Shown here: piece after piece, positions 1 through 6,191 of the stretch
Position numbering within the stretch: the first letter of the stretch is position 1
How the letters are laid out: each line of letters opens with the position of its first letter
NCBI GenBank assembly: GCA_026770585.1
Contig: MU646371.1
Coordinates: forward strand, 899,746 to 910,586
Length of the DNA: 10,841 nucleotides
Direction of reading: 5' to 3'
From: Baffinella frigidus
Lineage: Eukaryota; Cryptophyceae; Cryptomonadales; Baffinellaceae
The notes under the pieces: model-generated
The model's input: only the letters and a program-made list of their open reading frames with translations
Databases searched by the model: none
Told to the model about the DNA's origin: nothing
Position numbers and translations under genes: made by a program

Positions 1-3
1 ACC

Positions 4-42
<39 letters not shown>

Positions 43-46
43 ACCT

Positions 47-84
<38 letters not shown>

Positions 85-101
85 ACCCTAAACCCCGAAA
101 C
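1..101. repeat. Telomere-like array, CCCTCAA variant
   Basis: About fourteen head-to-tail 7-bp units, nearly all CCCTCAA, with one CCTTCAA and a closing CCCTAAA then CCCCGAAA. This is a variant of the Arabidopsis-type unit CCCTAAA with the C-rich strand on plus. Such homogeneous variant blocks are typical of subtelomeric or interstitial telomeric DNA. The array runs off the left edge, so its full length is unknown. Confidence 0.93.
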
Positions 102-155
102 AGGCGGCAATCACCATCCTGATATTCATTTGCTGGTGCTTGGGGGTCTTTGAAG

Positions 156-243
156 GACCCAACTAAGGCCAAAAGTAGACCCAACATAGACAGAAAATAG
201 ACCTAACAAAGGCGGAAAGGAGACCCAACAAAGGCGGAAAGCA
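156..243. repeat. 22-bp tandem repeat, four units
   Basis: Four exact-length 22-bp units begin at 156, 178, 200 and 222. Each starts GACC(C/T)AAC and ends in AAA plus a few bases. Units 3 and 4 are nearly identical (core AACAAAGGCGGAAAG), while 1 and 2 are more diverged. No reading frame or known family is recognised. Confidence 0.85.
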
Positions 244-270
244 GCTTAGACCCGCCCGCCAAGCTTCAGG

Positions 271-347
271 GTCCTTAAGTTCCTTTAGGTTCGTCGAGCT
301 CCCAACATAGGCAGACACTACAACTGGTTCTGCAGAAAGGCCAGGGG
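271..347 (+). repeat. Dispersed repeat: solitary copy of the arm of the 8101-8650 inverted repeat
   Basis: This stretch resembles 8565-8632 in direct orientation and 8101-8188 in inverted orientation. The shared landmarks, in order, are AGGTTC(T/G)TCGAGCTCCCA, CATAGG, a GGAACG/ACTGG-like stretch and CTGCAGAAAG. It is a diverged single arm without its partner, so it may be a solo or truncated element. Confidence 0.7.
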
Positions 348-386
348 CGCCAGAGTAAGGTCATGTGCACTCGACACGTGACACAT

Positions 387-449
387 GTCAGGACCTCTGA
401 TACAGACGTCTGGACCCTTGATACAGACGGCTGGACCTCTGATATAGAC
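387..449. repeat. 21-bp tandem repeat, three units
   Basis: Three 21-bp units begin at 387, 408 and 429, each built on the pattern TGGACC(T/C)(C/T)TGATACAGAC. A partial fourth unit (GTGGATCAGG) follows. It lies just upstream of the 100-bp MITE. No function is recognised. Confidence 0.85.
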
Positions 450-484
450 GTGGATCAGGGGTGGTAGACTCGCAGGCTCCCGGA

Positions 485-588
485 TATCCCTTAAGTGACC
501 AACGGGCGAATAATCGCCCGTGGAAGCCCTAGGCAGGTCCTAGGGCCCTACGGTAGGGCGTGTGCGCCTACTGGTCACTTAAGGGATA
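485..588. mobile_element. 100-bp MITE-like element, copy 1
   Basis: A 100-bp body (487-586) is flanked on both sides by TA. The terminal inverted repeats are perfect: TCCCTTAAGTGACCA at the left and its reverse complement at the right. A small internal hairpin (CGGGCGA / TCGCCCG) lies near the left arm, and the central core CCCTACGGTAGGG is at 547-559. A second copy of exactly 100 bp lies at 6401-6500. There is no coding capacity. The size, TIRs and TA flanks fit a non-autonomous Tc1/mariner-type (Stowaway-like) element; that superfamily assignment is inference. Confidence 0.82.
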
Positions 589-599
589 CACTCAGAACA

Positions 600-960
600 C
601 ACACACTCCTTAGTGAAGATCGCGTTTGAAGGTCTGCCTATGCGGTGCGAACGGTGCGAAGTTCGTGAGTTGGTCCCTTTCCAGAAGGTAAAGATTTGTT
701 TACAGGACCTTTACGAGGAGAGTAAAGAAGAAGAACAAAGAAAGAAAAGATGCAAGGGCGCGTTTGCCCGTTTCACAATACCCGGGAGGGCTATTTGGTC
801 TATCCAGGTAACCGCGTGCTTCTCCGGCACAGTCATCTATTGTCTAAAGTCATTTTTTTCTGTGAATTTTCTCCAAAAGTGGATGATTGTGGAACAAATT
901 CTGAAAATGCTTTGGGGCGTTTTGAAAGGAATAACCCCCCCGCATAGCATGTCGAGGCCA
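600..960. other. Unassigned stretch without a supported gene
   Basis: The longest open frame (613-1035, plus) would give about 140 residues, but it starts GTG rather than ATG, matches no family I recognise, and its last quarter reads into the ~137-bp mobile element at 961. There is a purine-rich run at 713-752 and a C-run at 934-941. No splice or promoter pattern is convincing, so I treat it as non-coding. Confidence 0.5.
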
Positions 961-1097
961 CACGGTGGACTACGAACCTTTCAACAAAAGTCAACTTGCC
1001 CAGAGATAATTAACTTTCAGGATTTTCTGGGGTAAATTTGTTCACGCAGCACCCCAGAATCCGGCCCCAAATTCATATCCGAAACCCTCGAAGGATG
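961..1097 (+). mobile_element. ~137-bp MITE-like element, copy 1
   Basis: It begins CACGGTGGACTACG and aligns along its length with the reverse complement of 7604-7735. Shared blocks, in order, are the terminus, CCTTTCA, AAAAGTCAACTTGCCC, TTAACTTT, a (G)TAA(A/C)TTTG(T/G)TCACG block, CCCC(G)CAGAAT and CGAAACCC. An internal hairpin pairs TTCTGGGG (1025-1032) with CCCCAGAA (1051-1059). Its right terminus is more eroded than in the other copy, so the end is approximate. Confidence 0.72.
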
Positions 1098-1242
1098 GAG
1101 GGATTAGTCGAAATCAAGAACACAACCGTCTTTAGAGTGACCGCCCACGTGTGTCTCTCGACATGCATTCTGCGGGGTTAGGGGGGCGCGTGTGAAAACC
1201 CGTGTGTTTCACAAACCCCAGGGGTTGGTGTCAACGGTTACA
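1098..1242. other. Spacer with no recognised feature
   Basis: Unique-looking sequence between a mobile element and the first long CCCTAAA field. It has a G-run and a CGTGTG-rich stretch around 1183-1206. I see no ORF, RNA gene or repeat. Confidence 0.5.
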
Positions 1243-1323
1243 TCCTGAACCCTAAACCCTAAACCCCAAACACCAAACCCTAAACCCTAATCCGTAAACC
1301 CTGAACCCTAAAACCCTAAAACC

Positions 1324-1369
<46 letters not shown>

Positions 1370-1638
1370 ACCCCAAACCCTCAACCCCAAACCCTGAACC
1401 GTAAACTCTAAACCCTAAACCCTAAACTCCCAGAATTTTGAGGCCCAGGACCCAGCAACCAGCCCCCCCACCCTGGCGATGCAAACCTTTTAAACCATAA
1501 AACCCCTACACCCTAAACCGTACACTCTAAACCCTAAACCCTAATCTCCAACCCCTAAACCCTAAATTTTGAACCCTAAACCTTACCCTAAACCTTCAAC
1601 CCTAAACCCTAAACCCTAAACCCTAAACCCTAAACCCT
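1243..1638. repeat. Degenerate telomere-like array (CCCTAAA with CCCTCAA block)
   Basis: This is C-rich on plus. CCCTAAA units come first, then a homogeneous CCCTCAA block (about 1321-1372), then mixed CCCTAAA, CCCCAAA and CCTGAAC units. A non-repeat island at 1431-1495 interrupts it, and the array resumes to a clean CCCTAAA run at 1588-1638. Unit-length variation and point changes indicate an old, interstitial array. Confidence 0.9.
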
Positions 1639-1705
1639 CACGGTGCAAACCTCTTCCCCCCGAATGAAGGGCGTCTTGTTCGCGAAGGGGATTCGCCCCG
1701 GCCTA

Positions 1706-1919
1706 CACTGAACACCAAACCCTGAACCCTAGAACCTTGGCTCTTAATCCTAAAACCTAGAACCTAAACCCGAACCCCTGAACCCTAATAAACTCTCAAC
1801 CCTCAACCCTAACCCCCAAACCCCAATAAACTCTAAACCCTCAACCCTCAACCCTGAACCCTGAACCCTGAACCCTGAACCCTGATCCCTTAACCCCAAA
1901 CCTTTAAACCCTAAACTTG
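1706..1919. repeat. Degenerate telomere-like array
   Basis: After a 67-bp non-repeat island (1639-1705, including a clustered GGGG/CCCC stretch around 1685-1700), C-rich units resume as CCCTGAACCCT, CCCTCAA, CCCCAAA and CCCTAAA. A homogeneous CCCTGAA block runs about 1847-1883. The 70-aa minus-strand frame here is only repeat translation. Confidence 0.88.
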
Positions 1920-1959
1920 TATCACCAACAACACGGCCGCCATGTGTGCATGGATGACG

Positions 1960-2080
1960 CACAGAGATAACTCGCGAACCAGGACACGCACCGTCCCTGG
2001 GGTGGTCCTATGCTCCTAGGAATAGCCCTACCGTAGGACCTTATGGAGGAGCGTGTCCTTATTCGCGAGTAACCCCTGTA
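1960..2080. mobile_element. 121-bp MITE-like element, copy 1 (GGACACGC subtype)
   Basis: The inverted termini are about 30 bp: left ACAGAGATAACTCGCGAA then AGGACACGC (1961-1989), right GCGTGTCCT then TTCGCGAGTAACCCCTGTA (2051-2080). The centre holds GGTCCTATGCTCCTAGG and the core CCCTACCGTAGGA (2027-2039). It is 121 bp, the same length as the copies at 4791-4911 and 5643-5763. It is non-coding. Confidence 0.82.
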
Positions 2081-2411
2081 ACCTTGTCTGCCCCCCCTGC
2101 GATCGCGGCAAGCTGATGTTCAGGGCAGGGAGAGAAACGAGGACAGCAGCCCTATTGCCCCAGCGGCGGACGTTTACAAGGTCTCCCTCCGAGCGAGCAC
2201 GCGCACATCTTGAGCACCGCGAATGGCCAACACACAGGTTCTTGCTCGATATCAGCACTTCATTGTAACATCACTCATTGCAATCGCGAAGGCTTCGCGC
2301 GGAGCGCGGAGTGCTTGTTGAACCAGAAGTCATCGCGCGCGCGCGAGAGAGAGAGGGAGAGCGAGCGAGCGAGGCCCTCAAGCGTCGTTGCGCCAGTCGC
2401 AGCCCTCAAAG
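2081..2411. other. Intergenic region with simple-sequence tract
   Basis: No supported gene. It contains a short hairpin CGCGAAG/CTTCGCG (2285-2299) and an alternating CG then GA/GAGC tract (about 2334-2378) with possible Z-DNA or R-loop character. It lies downstream of the stop of the minus-strand ORF at 2412 and would carry its 3' untranslated region. Small frames on both strands overlap each other and resemble nothing known. Confidence 0.5.
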
Positions 2412-2897
2412 TCAGCCCTCAAAGTCGTGGAGCGCCGCGCCAGCCTTGCGGAACTCGCGCTTGTGCCGTCCCGTGTCGTTGAGCGGCTCCCCAAACATGT
2501 TGCGGGGAGCGGCTTTCGGGATGTAGAAGGACGGGCCTATTTGCTGGCGCAAAAATAACGTAGATTTTTGGCGGTTGATCGGTGGGGGAGGTGTCTTGAG
2601 GAATACGCGCTTCGTCCGGCCTGTCGTGTCGTTGAGAGGCTCGAACCTGTCGTCCTTGTGGCGGCCGGTGTTCGAACGACGGGGGGCGACTCTATTTACC
2701 TCTCCTGTCACATTCGCCGGCGACGGGGGTGTGGCTTGGAAATGCCTCTGGGTATGGGCGTGCAAGTCCAGCAAGACCCGAAGGTCCTTGCAATAAAGGG
2801 CGTGCCCGAGGAAGAGGGAGTCGGTGCGTATGGAGGCAATGCTTCCCTCGATCTCTTGGATGAGTGCCAGGACGTGGTCGGGTGCGGCGGGTGCCAT
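2412..2897 (-). CDS. Hypothetical 161-aa protein with three (N/D)TGR-K motifs
   Basis: I do not recognise this family. The uninterrupted frame runs from an ATG at 2897 in good context (A at -3, G at +4) to a TGA at 2412-2414. The N-terminal half (residues 8-53) reads as amphipathic helix, from DHVLALIQEIEG to LLDLHAHTQRHF. The rest is basic and carries three related motifs: SNTGRHKDDRF (75-85), NDTTGRTKRVF (89-99) and NDTGRHKREF (140-149), the last two preceded by EPL. TPPPP (102-106) separates motifs 2 and 3. No signal peptide or membrane segment is seen. It is divergent from the RING-H2 gene across 291 bp. The stop falls at the junction of a 13-bp tandem duplication (2401-2426), which may have set the C-terminus. 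The motif repetition argues for real coding; without a homologue it remains a prediction, and undetected introns are possible. Confidence 0.55.
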   Translation of the reverse strand: MAPAAPDHVLALIQEIEGSIASIRTDSLFLGHALYCKDLRVLLDLHAHTQRHFQATPPSPANVTGEVNRVAPRRSNTGRHKDDRFEPLNDTTGRTKRVFLKTPPPPINRQKSTLFLRQQIGPSFYIPKAAPRNMFGEPLNDTGRHKREFRKAGAALHDFEG

Positions 2898-3188
2898 GCT
2901 TGTGCTTAAAAAACATTCGCGTTTTTCAGCGGCCAGGCGCTAAGGGCCCCGCCCCCCGGCCCCCGGCCCCGTCCATTTTCCCTTCGACCCCACCTGTCAT
3001 TTTTTTTACGTCGTGTCATCTCGAGTTAATTATTACACAAAATGGCTCCAAAAATTGGACATGATGCTGACAGAATGACCCGATAGGTTTCTTTTTCGAG
3101 GAACAGACCGGTCATCTGTGTAGTAAAAAACAGATGCATGTGACCCATCTTTACGACCCAACATCTTCCTCTCATTGGGTGAGATAAG
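2898..3188. promoter_or_regulatory. Putative bidirectional promoter region
   Basis: This 291-bp gap separates two start codons pointing away from each other. On the side of the minus-strand ORF it has a GC-box-like run (CCCCGCCCCCCGG around 2950-2962). On the RING-gene side there is an inverted CCAAT box (ATTGGG, 3174-3179) only about 10 bp from the ATG, and an AT-rich patch (TTAATTATTACAC, 3025-3037). No canonical TATA box is clear. The promoter role is inferred from geometry only. Confidence 0.4.
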
Positions 3189-4126
3189 ATGTCCAACGCT
3201 ACTCTGATCCTGGCCAACGACCAGATGCAACAGCACCCTCCCCGGTCTGAAAGATGCGAGGACGAACCCGGGGTCGCTATCTCGGTCCGTCCCGAGAACA
3301 CGTCGGAAGAACCCCTCGTCGGGTCGGACGTAGCCGCGGCGCTCGCCGGCGGTCCATCCCAGTTGGCCTTGCCGTCGCACGGCCATCCCGGGGAGCCGGA
3401 GGGCGCAGCAGATCCCCCGAGCGTCGTCCTACACGTTCCCCCGAGCGTCGTCTTACACGAGTACAAAGGCACCGACGTCGCCGACGTCGCTTCGGCGCTG
3501 CTGCGGCGAATTATGGGAACGTCCATCGACGCGCACCTGCGATGGGGGAAGGAAGGCGATGACTGCGTCATCTGCCTGGGTGTGACCCCCCCGGGCCCTG
3601 CCGGGTGGGCTCCGGGGCGTTGTTTGTGTGTGATGAGCGCGATTTTCTTGATCAAACCAAGCAAATGACAACGGCGTCCTCGGCCCAGGAGCGATGGTGG
3701 CTGGCGAAGAGGTCACGGACTTTCTGCCATGCAGCCACACGTACAGTTCCCTCCCCCTCCACCCCGCCTCCCCGCCAACACGCCGCCCCAGGGTTCAGCC
3801 GAGACGATCGCCGAGACTGACTTCGGCGGCCCCCTCACGCAGGTTCCACCTGCAGTGCGCCGCCGAGTGGCTCAAGACCAGAGTCGAGGCGGTGAATCCC
3901 CCGACCCCGCAACCCTAAACCCTACACCCTGACCGTCAACCCTAGACCCTCAATCATGAACCCTAAACCCTATCAGGGGGGGGCTGGTTGCTGCCCGGTA
4001 TGCAACGCCGAGATAATGCGGCCGATTTTCGAAGAAACCATCCAGCCAGTTTTTCGAGCGGACACGAGCAGGCAGCCGCCAGCAGGCAGCCGCCGTAAAC
4101 CCGAAACCCTAAACCCGAAACCCTAA
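3189..4126 (+). CDS. RING-H2 zinc-finger protein (predicted E3 ubiquitin ligase), four exons
   Basis: The gene is reconstructed from four exons, 3189-3579, 3689-3740, 3843-3891 and 3977-4126, which total 642 nt and encode 213 aa. The three introns (109, 102 and 85 bp) are all GT-AG and keep phase (1, 2, 0). Splicing assembles a complete RING-H2 site: C126-x2-C129-x15-C145-x-H147-x2-H150-x2-C153-x16-C170-x2-C173. It has the usual Leu after the second Cys (CVICL), LPCSHTFHLQC across the exon 2/3 junction, Trp157 four residues after C153, and Pro171. In this family the finger binds two zinc ions and recruits an E2 enzyme, so a ubiquitin-ligase role follows from family knowledge. The N-terminal ~120 residues are low-complexity and acidic/Pro-rich, with a duplicated PPSVVLH(V/E). 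There is no clear membrane segment. An in-frame TGA at 3180-3182 supports the ATG at 3189. The last residues (about 205-213) and the TAA at 4124 are read from telomere-like repeat, so the native C-terminus may have been replaced. The distance from C153 to C170 is longer than in most RING-H2 proteins but within the family range. Confidence 0.82.
3414..3461 (+). repeat. 24-bp tandem duplication inside exon 1
   Basis: Two in-frame 24-bp units begin at 3414 and 3438, each opening CCCCCGAGCGTCGTC. They differ by one synonymous change (CTA/TTA) and the final codon, giving PPSVVLHV then PPSVVLHE. The duplication keeps the frame, consistent with selection on the RING-H2 protein. Confidence 0.9.
3892..3976 (+). 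repeat. Intron 3 of the RING-H2 gene, built of telomere-like repeat
   Basis: The donor is GCG|GTGAAT and the acceptor TATCAG|GGGG. About 65 of the 85 bases (3908-3972) are CCCTAAA-type units and variants (CCCTACA, CCCTGACC, CCCTAGA, CCCTCAA). Splicing it out joins exon 3 (WLKTRVEA) to the CCPVC segment without a frame change. If unspliced, the frame meets TAA at 3916-3918, inside the first repeat unit. Confidence 0.75.
4067..4094 (+). repeat. 14-bp tandem duplication at the end of the RING-H2 coding sequence
   Basis: Two perfect copies of AGCAGGCAGCCGCC (4067-4080 and 4081-4094) abut directly the start of the next telomere-like array. The 14-bp length is not a multiple of three, so the duplication shifted the downstream frame. 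Confidence 0.88.
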
Positions 4127-4461
4127 ACCCGAAACCCTAAACCCGGAACCCTAAACCCGAAACCCTAAACCCGAAACCCGAAACCCGAAACCCTAAACCC
4201 TCAACACTAAAACCTAAACCTCAAACCCTGAATCCTAAAGCCTAAAGCCTAAACTCCAAACCCTGAACCCTAAACCTTGAACCCTAAACCTTCAACCCGA
4301 AACCTTCAACCCTAAACTTACTCCTAACCCCTAACCCCTAACCCCTAACCCCTGAACCCCAAACCTCAAACCCTAAACCCTAAACCCTAAACCCCAAACC
4401 CCAAGCCCTAAACCCCAAACCCCAAACCCTGAACCCTAAACCCTTATCCTTCAACCCCAAA
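4095..4461. repeat. Degenerate telomere-like array (CCCTAAA/CCCGAAA)
   Basis: C-rich on plus. It opens with a 14-bp higher-order alternation of CCCGAAA and CCCTAAA (about 4096-4200). It then passes into mixed CCTAAAG, CCTTCAA, an ACCCCTA block (about 4326-4350) and CCCCAAA units. The first 30 bases are read as the C-terminal codons and stop of the RING-H2 gene. Confidence 0.92.
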
Positions 4462-4540
4462 CGAGCAGGCCAAACGACAGGCAACCAGGAGCCTGGCTGC
4501 TTGTTTTGGCTACACTTCATCTGCCTCGCATCAAGGAAAC
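4462..4540. other. Non-repeat island with imperfect hairpin
   Basis: The island separates two C-rich arrays. CCAAACGACAGGCAACCAGG (4471-4490) pairs imperfectly with the following CCTGGCTGCTTGTTTTGG (4492-4509). It resembles the CAGGCAGCC-type sequence at 4067-4094 only loosely. No gene is seen. Confidence 0.5.
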
Positions 4541-4632
4541 CCTCAACCCCAAACCCTATACCTTCAACCCTAAACCCTTAACCCCAAACCCTAAACCCCA
4601 AACCCTAAACCCCAAACCCTAAACCCTAAACC

Positions 4633-4664
<32 letters not shown>

Positions 4665-4668
4665 ACCA
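4541..4668. repeat. Telomere-like array, last C-rich block
   Basis: CCCCAAACCCTAAA alternates (14-bp higher-order unit, about 4575-4620), then CCCTAAA, then a homogeneous CCCTCAA block (4632-4668). This is the last array with the C-rich strand on plus; from 7297 all arrays are G-rich on plus. Confidence 0.9.
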
Positions 4669-4790
4669 GGATGTATCTACTCCGCGAGCAGCATCCTTGC
4701 TGCATCCTCGTCGTCCTTTTCGTGATGGCGGCACTCATGATACTGACTGTCCTAAGCATCTTCCTCTAGATTCTTTAAGATCCTTCTAGA
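4669..4790. other. Spacer with no recognised gene
   Basis: Unique sequence with a short repeat of TCTAGATTCTTTAAGATCC / TTCTAGATTG (about 4765-4793). Nothing else is supported. Confidence 0.5.
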
Positions 4791-4911
4791 TTGTAGGGTT
4801 GCTCGAACGTGAGGACACGCACCGCCCCTAGGGTGGTCCTATGCTCCTAGGACTAGCCCTACCGTAGGACCCGAGGGTGGTGCGTGTCCTTAATTTCGAG
4901 TAACCTCTGTA
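4791..4911. mobile_element. 121-bp MITE-like element, copy 2 (GGACACGC subtype)
   Basis: Termini: GGTTGCTCGAA then AGGACACGCACC at the left, and GGTGCGTGTCCT then TTCGAGTAACCTCTGTA at the right. It shares the interior GGTGGTCCTATGCTCCTAGG, CCCTACCGTAGGA and the GGACACGCACC sub-terminal block with copy 1 at 1960-2080. The exact left end is eroded. It is non-coding. Confidence 0.8.
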
Positions 4912-4943
4912 AGTTGATCATTAGTGCATCGGGGGGCAAAGGG

Positions 4944-5069
4944 TACATCTGTACCTCGCTCAGAAGAAACCACCGCCCCCTAAGACCCTACCGTAGGCCT
5001 ATGCCTATGGCCCTACGGTGGTCCCAGGGGGGGGGGGGGGTGCTTTCTTGTGAGCGAGGTAGCCCTGTA
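4944..5069. mobile_element. 121-bp MITE-like family, copy 3 (CTCGCTCA subtype, 126 bp)
   Basis: The left terminus has GTACCTCGCTCA then AAGAAAC, and the right GCTTTCTTGTGAGCGAGGTA then CCCTGTA. TA flanks both ends. The core CCCTACCGTAGG is at 4987-4998. Extra length comes mainly from a 14-base G-run at 5027-5040, probably slippage expansion. Confidence 0.78.
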
Positions 5070-5196
5070 GGCCCCCTCGAGGAGGGTGCGAGGACGGGGA
5101 GAAAGGGTTCGCTCACGGTGAGAGACGTTTATTCATACAAACACGGCCACCATTCCGGCACCCCGACAGAGGCCATGTGCGGACCGGGTCCTCGAC

Positions 5197-5278
5197 GGGC
5201 CCGCCTCAGGTGAAAAGGGCTCCAAGGTTGCCCCAAGGTTGCCCCAACCTTGGAGCCCTTTTCCCCTGAGGCGGGCCC
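5197..5278. repeat. 82-bp hairpin (33-bp arms)
   Basis: The arms at 5197-5229 and 5246-5278 pair with one visible mismatch around a 16-base loop (5230-5245). The outer arm begins GGGCCCGCCTC, which also occurs at the middle of the arm of the hairpin at 5838-5930. The loop repeats the arm tip (CAAGGTTGCCCC twice). It ends 14 bases before the stop of the coding-like fragment at 5292. It may be a foldback or MITE-type insertion; no target duplication is clear. Confidence 0.85.
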
Positions 5279-5291
5279 TCAGGGGCGGGAT

Positions 5292-5582
5292 TTACTCAGG
5301 CAGCTCTGACGGGGTTTGCAGCAAGACGTGCTCCTCGGGCGCGGTCGGGTCCATCGGGGCCTCCAACGCGTCCCCCGCCCCGCCCGGGCTCGCCTCCACG
5401 AGCCGCAAGAGGAGGAGCAGCTGGGCGCGGTCGAGGTTCCCCGCAGCGTCCGTGCACTCCATGTAGAGCGCGGCGGCCGGGAGGTGCCGCACGCCGCTTG
5501 GGACCTGCGGAGTAGGAGCGTGTGTGCTCAACGCGTAGGCCACTTTCGACGTCAGGGCCACTGAAGAATGCGGGACCGGCAA
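5292..5582 (-). pseudogene. Coding-like fragment, copy A of a tandem unit
   Basis: The open frame on minus extends upstream beyond 5582 to a possible splice acceptor (CAG at 5604-5602) and ends at TAA 5292-5294, about 96-102 residues. There is no ATG at its head, so it is a terminal exon or a remnant. Recognisable blocks are VPHSSVALTSKVAYALST, VPSGVRHLPAAALYME, AAGNLDRAQLLLLLRLVEA and DPTAPEEHVLLQ. Copies of its first part recur at 5795-5995 and 5996-6041. Comparing A with the next copy in this frame, most differences are in third codon positions, which supports past coding. I recognise no family. Confidence 0.5.
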
Positions 5583-5642
5583 AAGCCGGGAGGGGCCGCA
5601 CCTGGACGCAGGGCGTTTCAGATCTGAGAATCTGGAGGGGAC

Positions 5643-5763
5643 TACAGGGGTTGCTCGCTCATCAGAAACTGCCTCCCCCTTGGTCCCTACAGTAGGGCTA
5701 TGCCTAGGACCTTGTGGTTGTCCTAGGGGGTGGTTAGTGTCTTATGAGCGAGGTACCCCTGTA
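5643..5763. mobile_element. 121-bp MITE-like element, copy 4 (CTCGCTCA subtype)
   Basis: Left terminus TACAGGGGTTGCTCGCTCAT, right terminus ATGAGCGAGGTACCCCTGTA, with TA at both ends. The core CCCTACAGTAGGG then CTATGCCTAGGACC is at 5685-5711. Length is exactly 121 bp. It lies between copies A and B of the coding-like tandem unit. It is non-coding. Confidence 0.85.
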
Positions 5764-5794
5764 AAGGTCCTTGGAAAGTTCTGTTTAGAAAGAC

Positions 5795-5995
5795 GGGGGG
5801 TGCCGCGCGCCACTCGGGACCTGCGGAGGAGGCGTGTTGTGAGTATGGACCCGGGATGGGCCCGCCTCGGGAGATGACTTTGGGCCAATGTCATCTCCCG
5901 AGGCGGGCCCATCCCGGGTCCGTACTCACACGTGTATGTGCTCAACACATAGGCCACTTGCGATGTGAGGGCCACCGAAGAATGCGGGACCGGCG
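5795..5995 (-). pseudogene. Coding-like fragment, copy B, interrupted by a hairpin element
   Basis: On minus, 5995-5936 gives VPHSSVALTSQVAYVLST and 5837-5795 gives PPPQVPSGARHPPS, matching copy A residue for residue with few changes. Between them sits the 93-bp hairpin element plus a 5-bp target duplication. The interrupted frame stays open for a while through the element but its product has no resemblance to copy A. It is therefore a disrupted duplicate. Confidence 0.6.
5838..5930. mobile_element. 93-bp hairpin element inserted in copy B, with CGTGT target duplication
   Basis: Arms of 40 bp (5839-5878 and 5890-5929) pair with a single mismatch around an 11-base loop. The ends are TGTGAGT and ACTCACA. 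CGTGT flanks it on both sides (5833-5837 and 5931-5935), and the uninterrupted copy A carries a single CGTGT at the equivalent site (5519-5523). The low arm divergence suggests recent arrival. No transposase and no ORF are present. A 5-bp duplication differs from the TA flanks of the other families, so a different transposase is implied. Confidence 0.83.
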
Positions 5996-6041
5996 GAAGT
6001 AGCGCGCGGCGGCCGGGTGATGCCCCACGCCACTTGGGACC
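5996..6041 (-). pseudogene. Coding-like fragment, copy C (partial), cut by the 150-bp element
   Basis: On minus it gives VPSGVGHHPAAAR, matching VPSGVRHLPAAAL of copy A. The homology stops at 6041, where the 150-bp inverted-repeat element begins. It then runs head-to-tail into copy B, showing a tandem arrangement C-B-A on the minus strand. Confidence 0.5.
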
Positions 6042-6191
6042 TTATCTCAGAAAAGCCTTTTTAGAAATCGTTTTCTCGAGTCAACTCCCCTAGAAATATG
6101 TCAACTTGTACGTAGAGAAAAGAATAAGGTGACGAATTTGAGGGGGGGTTGACTTAAGAAAACGACTTCTAGAAAGGCTTTTCTGAGATAA
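6042..6191. mobile_element. 150-bp inverted-repeat element with GACC target duplication
   Basis: The termini TTATCTCAGAAAAGCCTTT and its near-complement extend to about 48 bp per arm with about six mismatches, ending at the GAGTCAACTCCCC / GGGGGGTTGACTT pairing. GACC flanks both sides (6038-6041 and 6192-6195); GACCT if the shared T is counted. The interior contains TGTCAACTTG, a motif also found in the 961 and 10056 repeats. It is non-coding and more diverged than the 5838 hairpin, so probably older. Confidence 0.8.

Noticed and set aside
613-1035. 140-residue open frame on plus
   Set aside because: It starts at GTG, has no recognisable domain, and its end is inside a mobile element that has another copy elsewhere.
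3026-3664. 212-residue open frame on minus
   Set aside because: It is antisense to exon 1 of the RING-H2 gene in GC-rich DNA. The plus strand has the splice-consistent zinc-finger pattern and an in-frame duplication, so the minus frame is a shadow.
3892-3918. RING-H2 gene ending at TAA 3916 without the last exon
   Set aside because: That product would lack the final C-x2-C zinc ligands, while CCPVC occurs in a compatible frame directly after a GT-AG intron.
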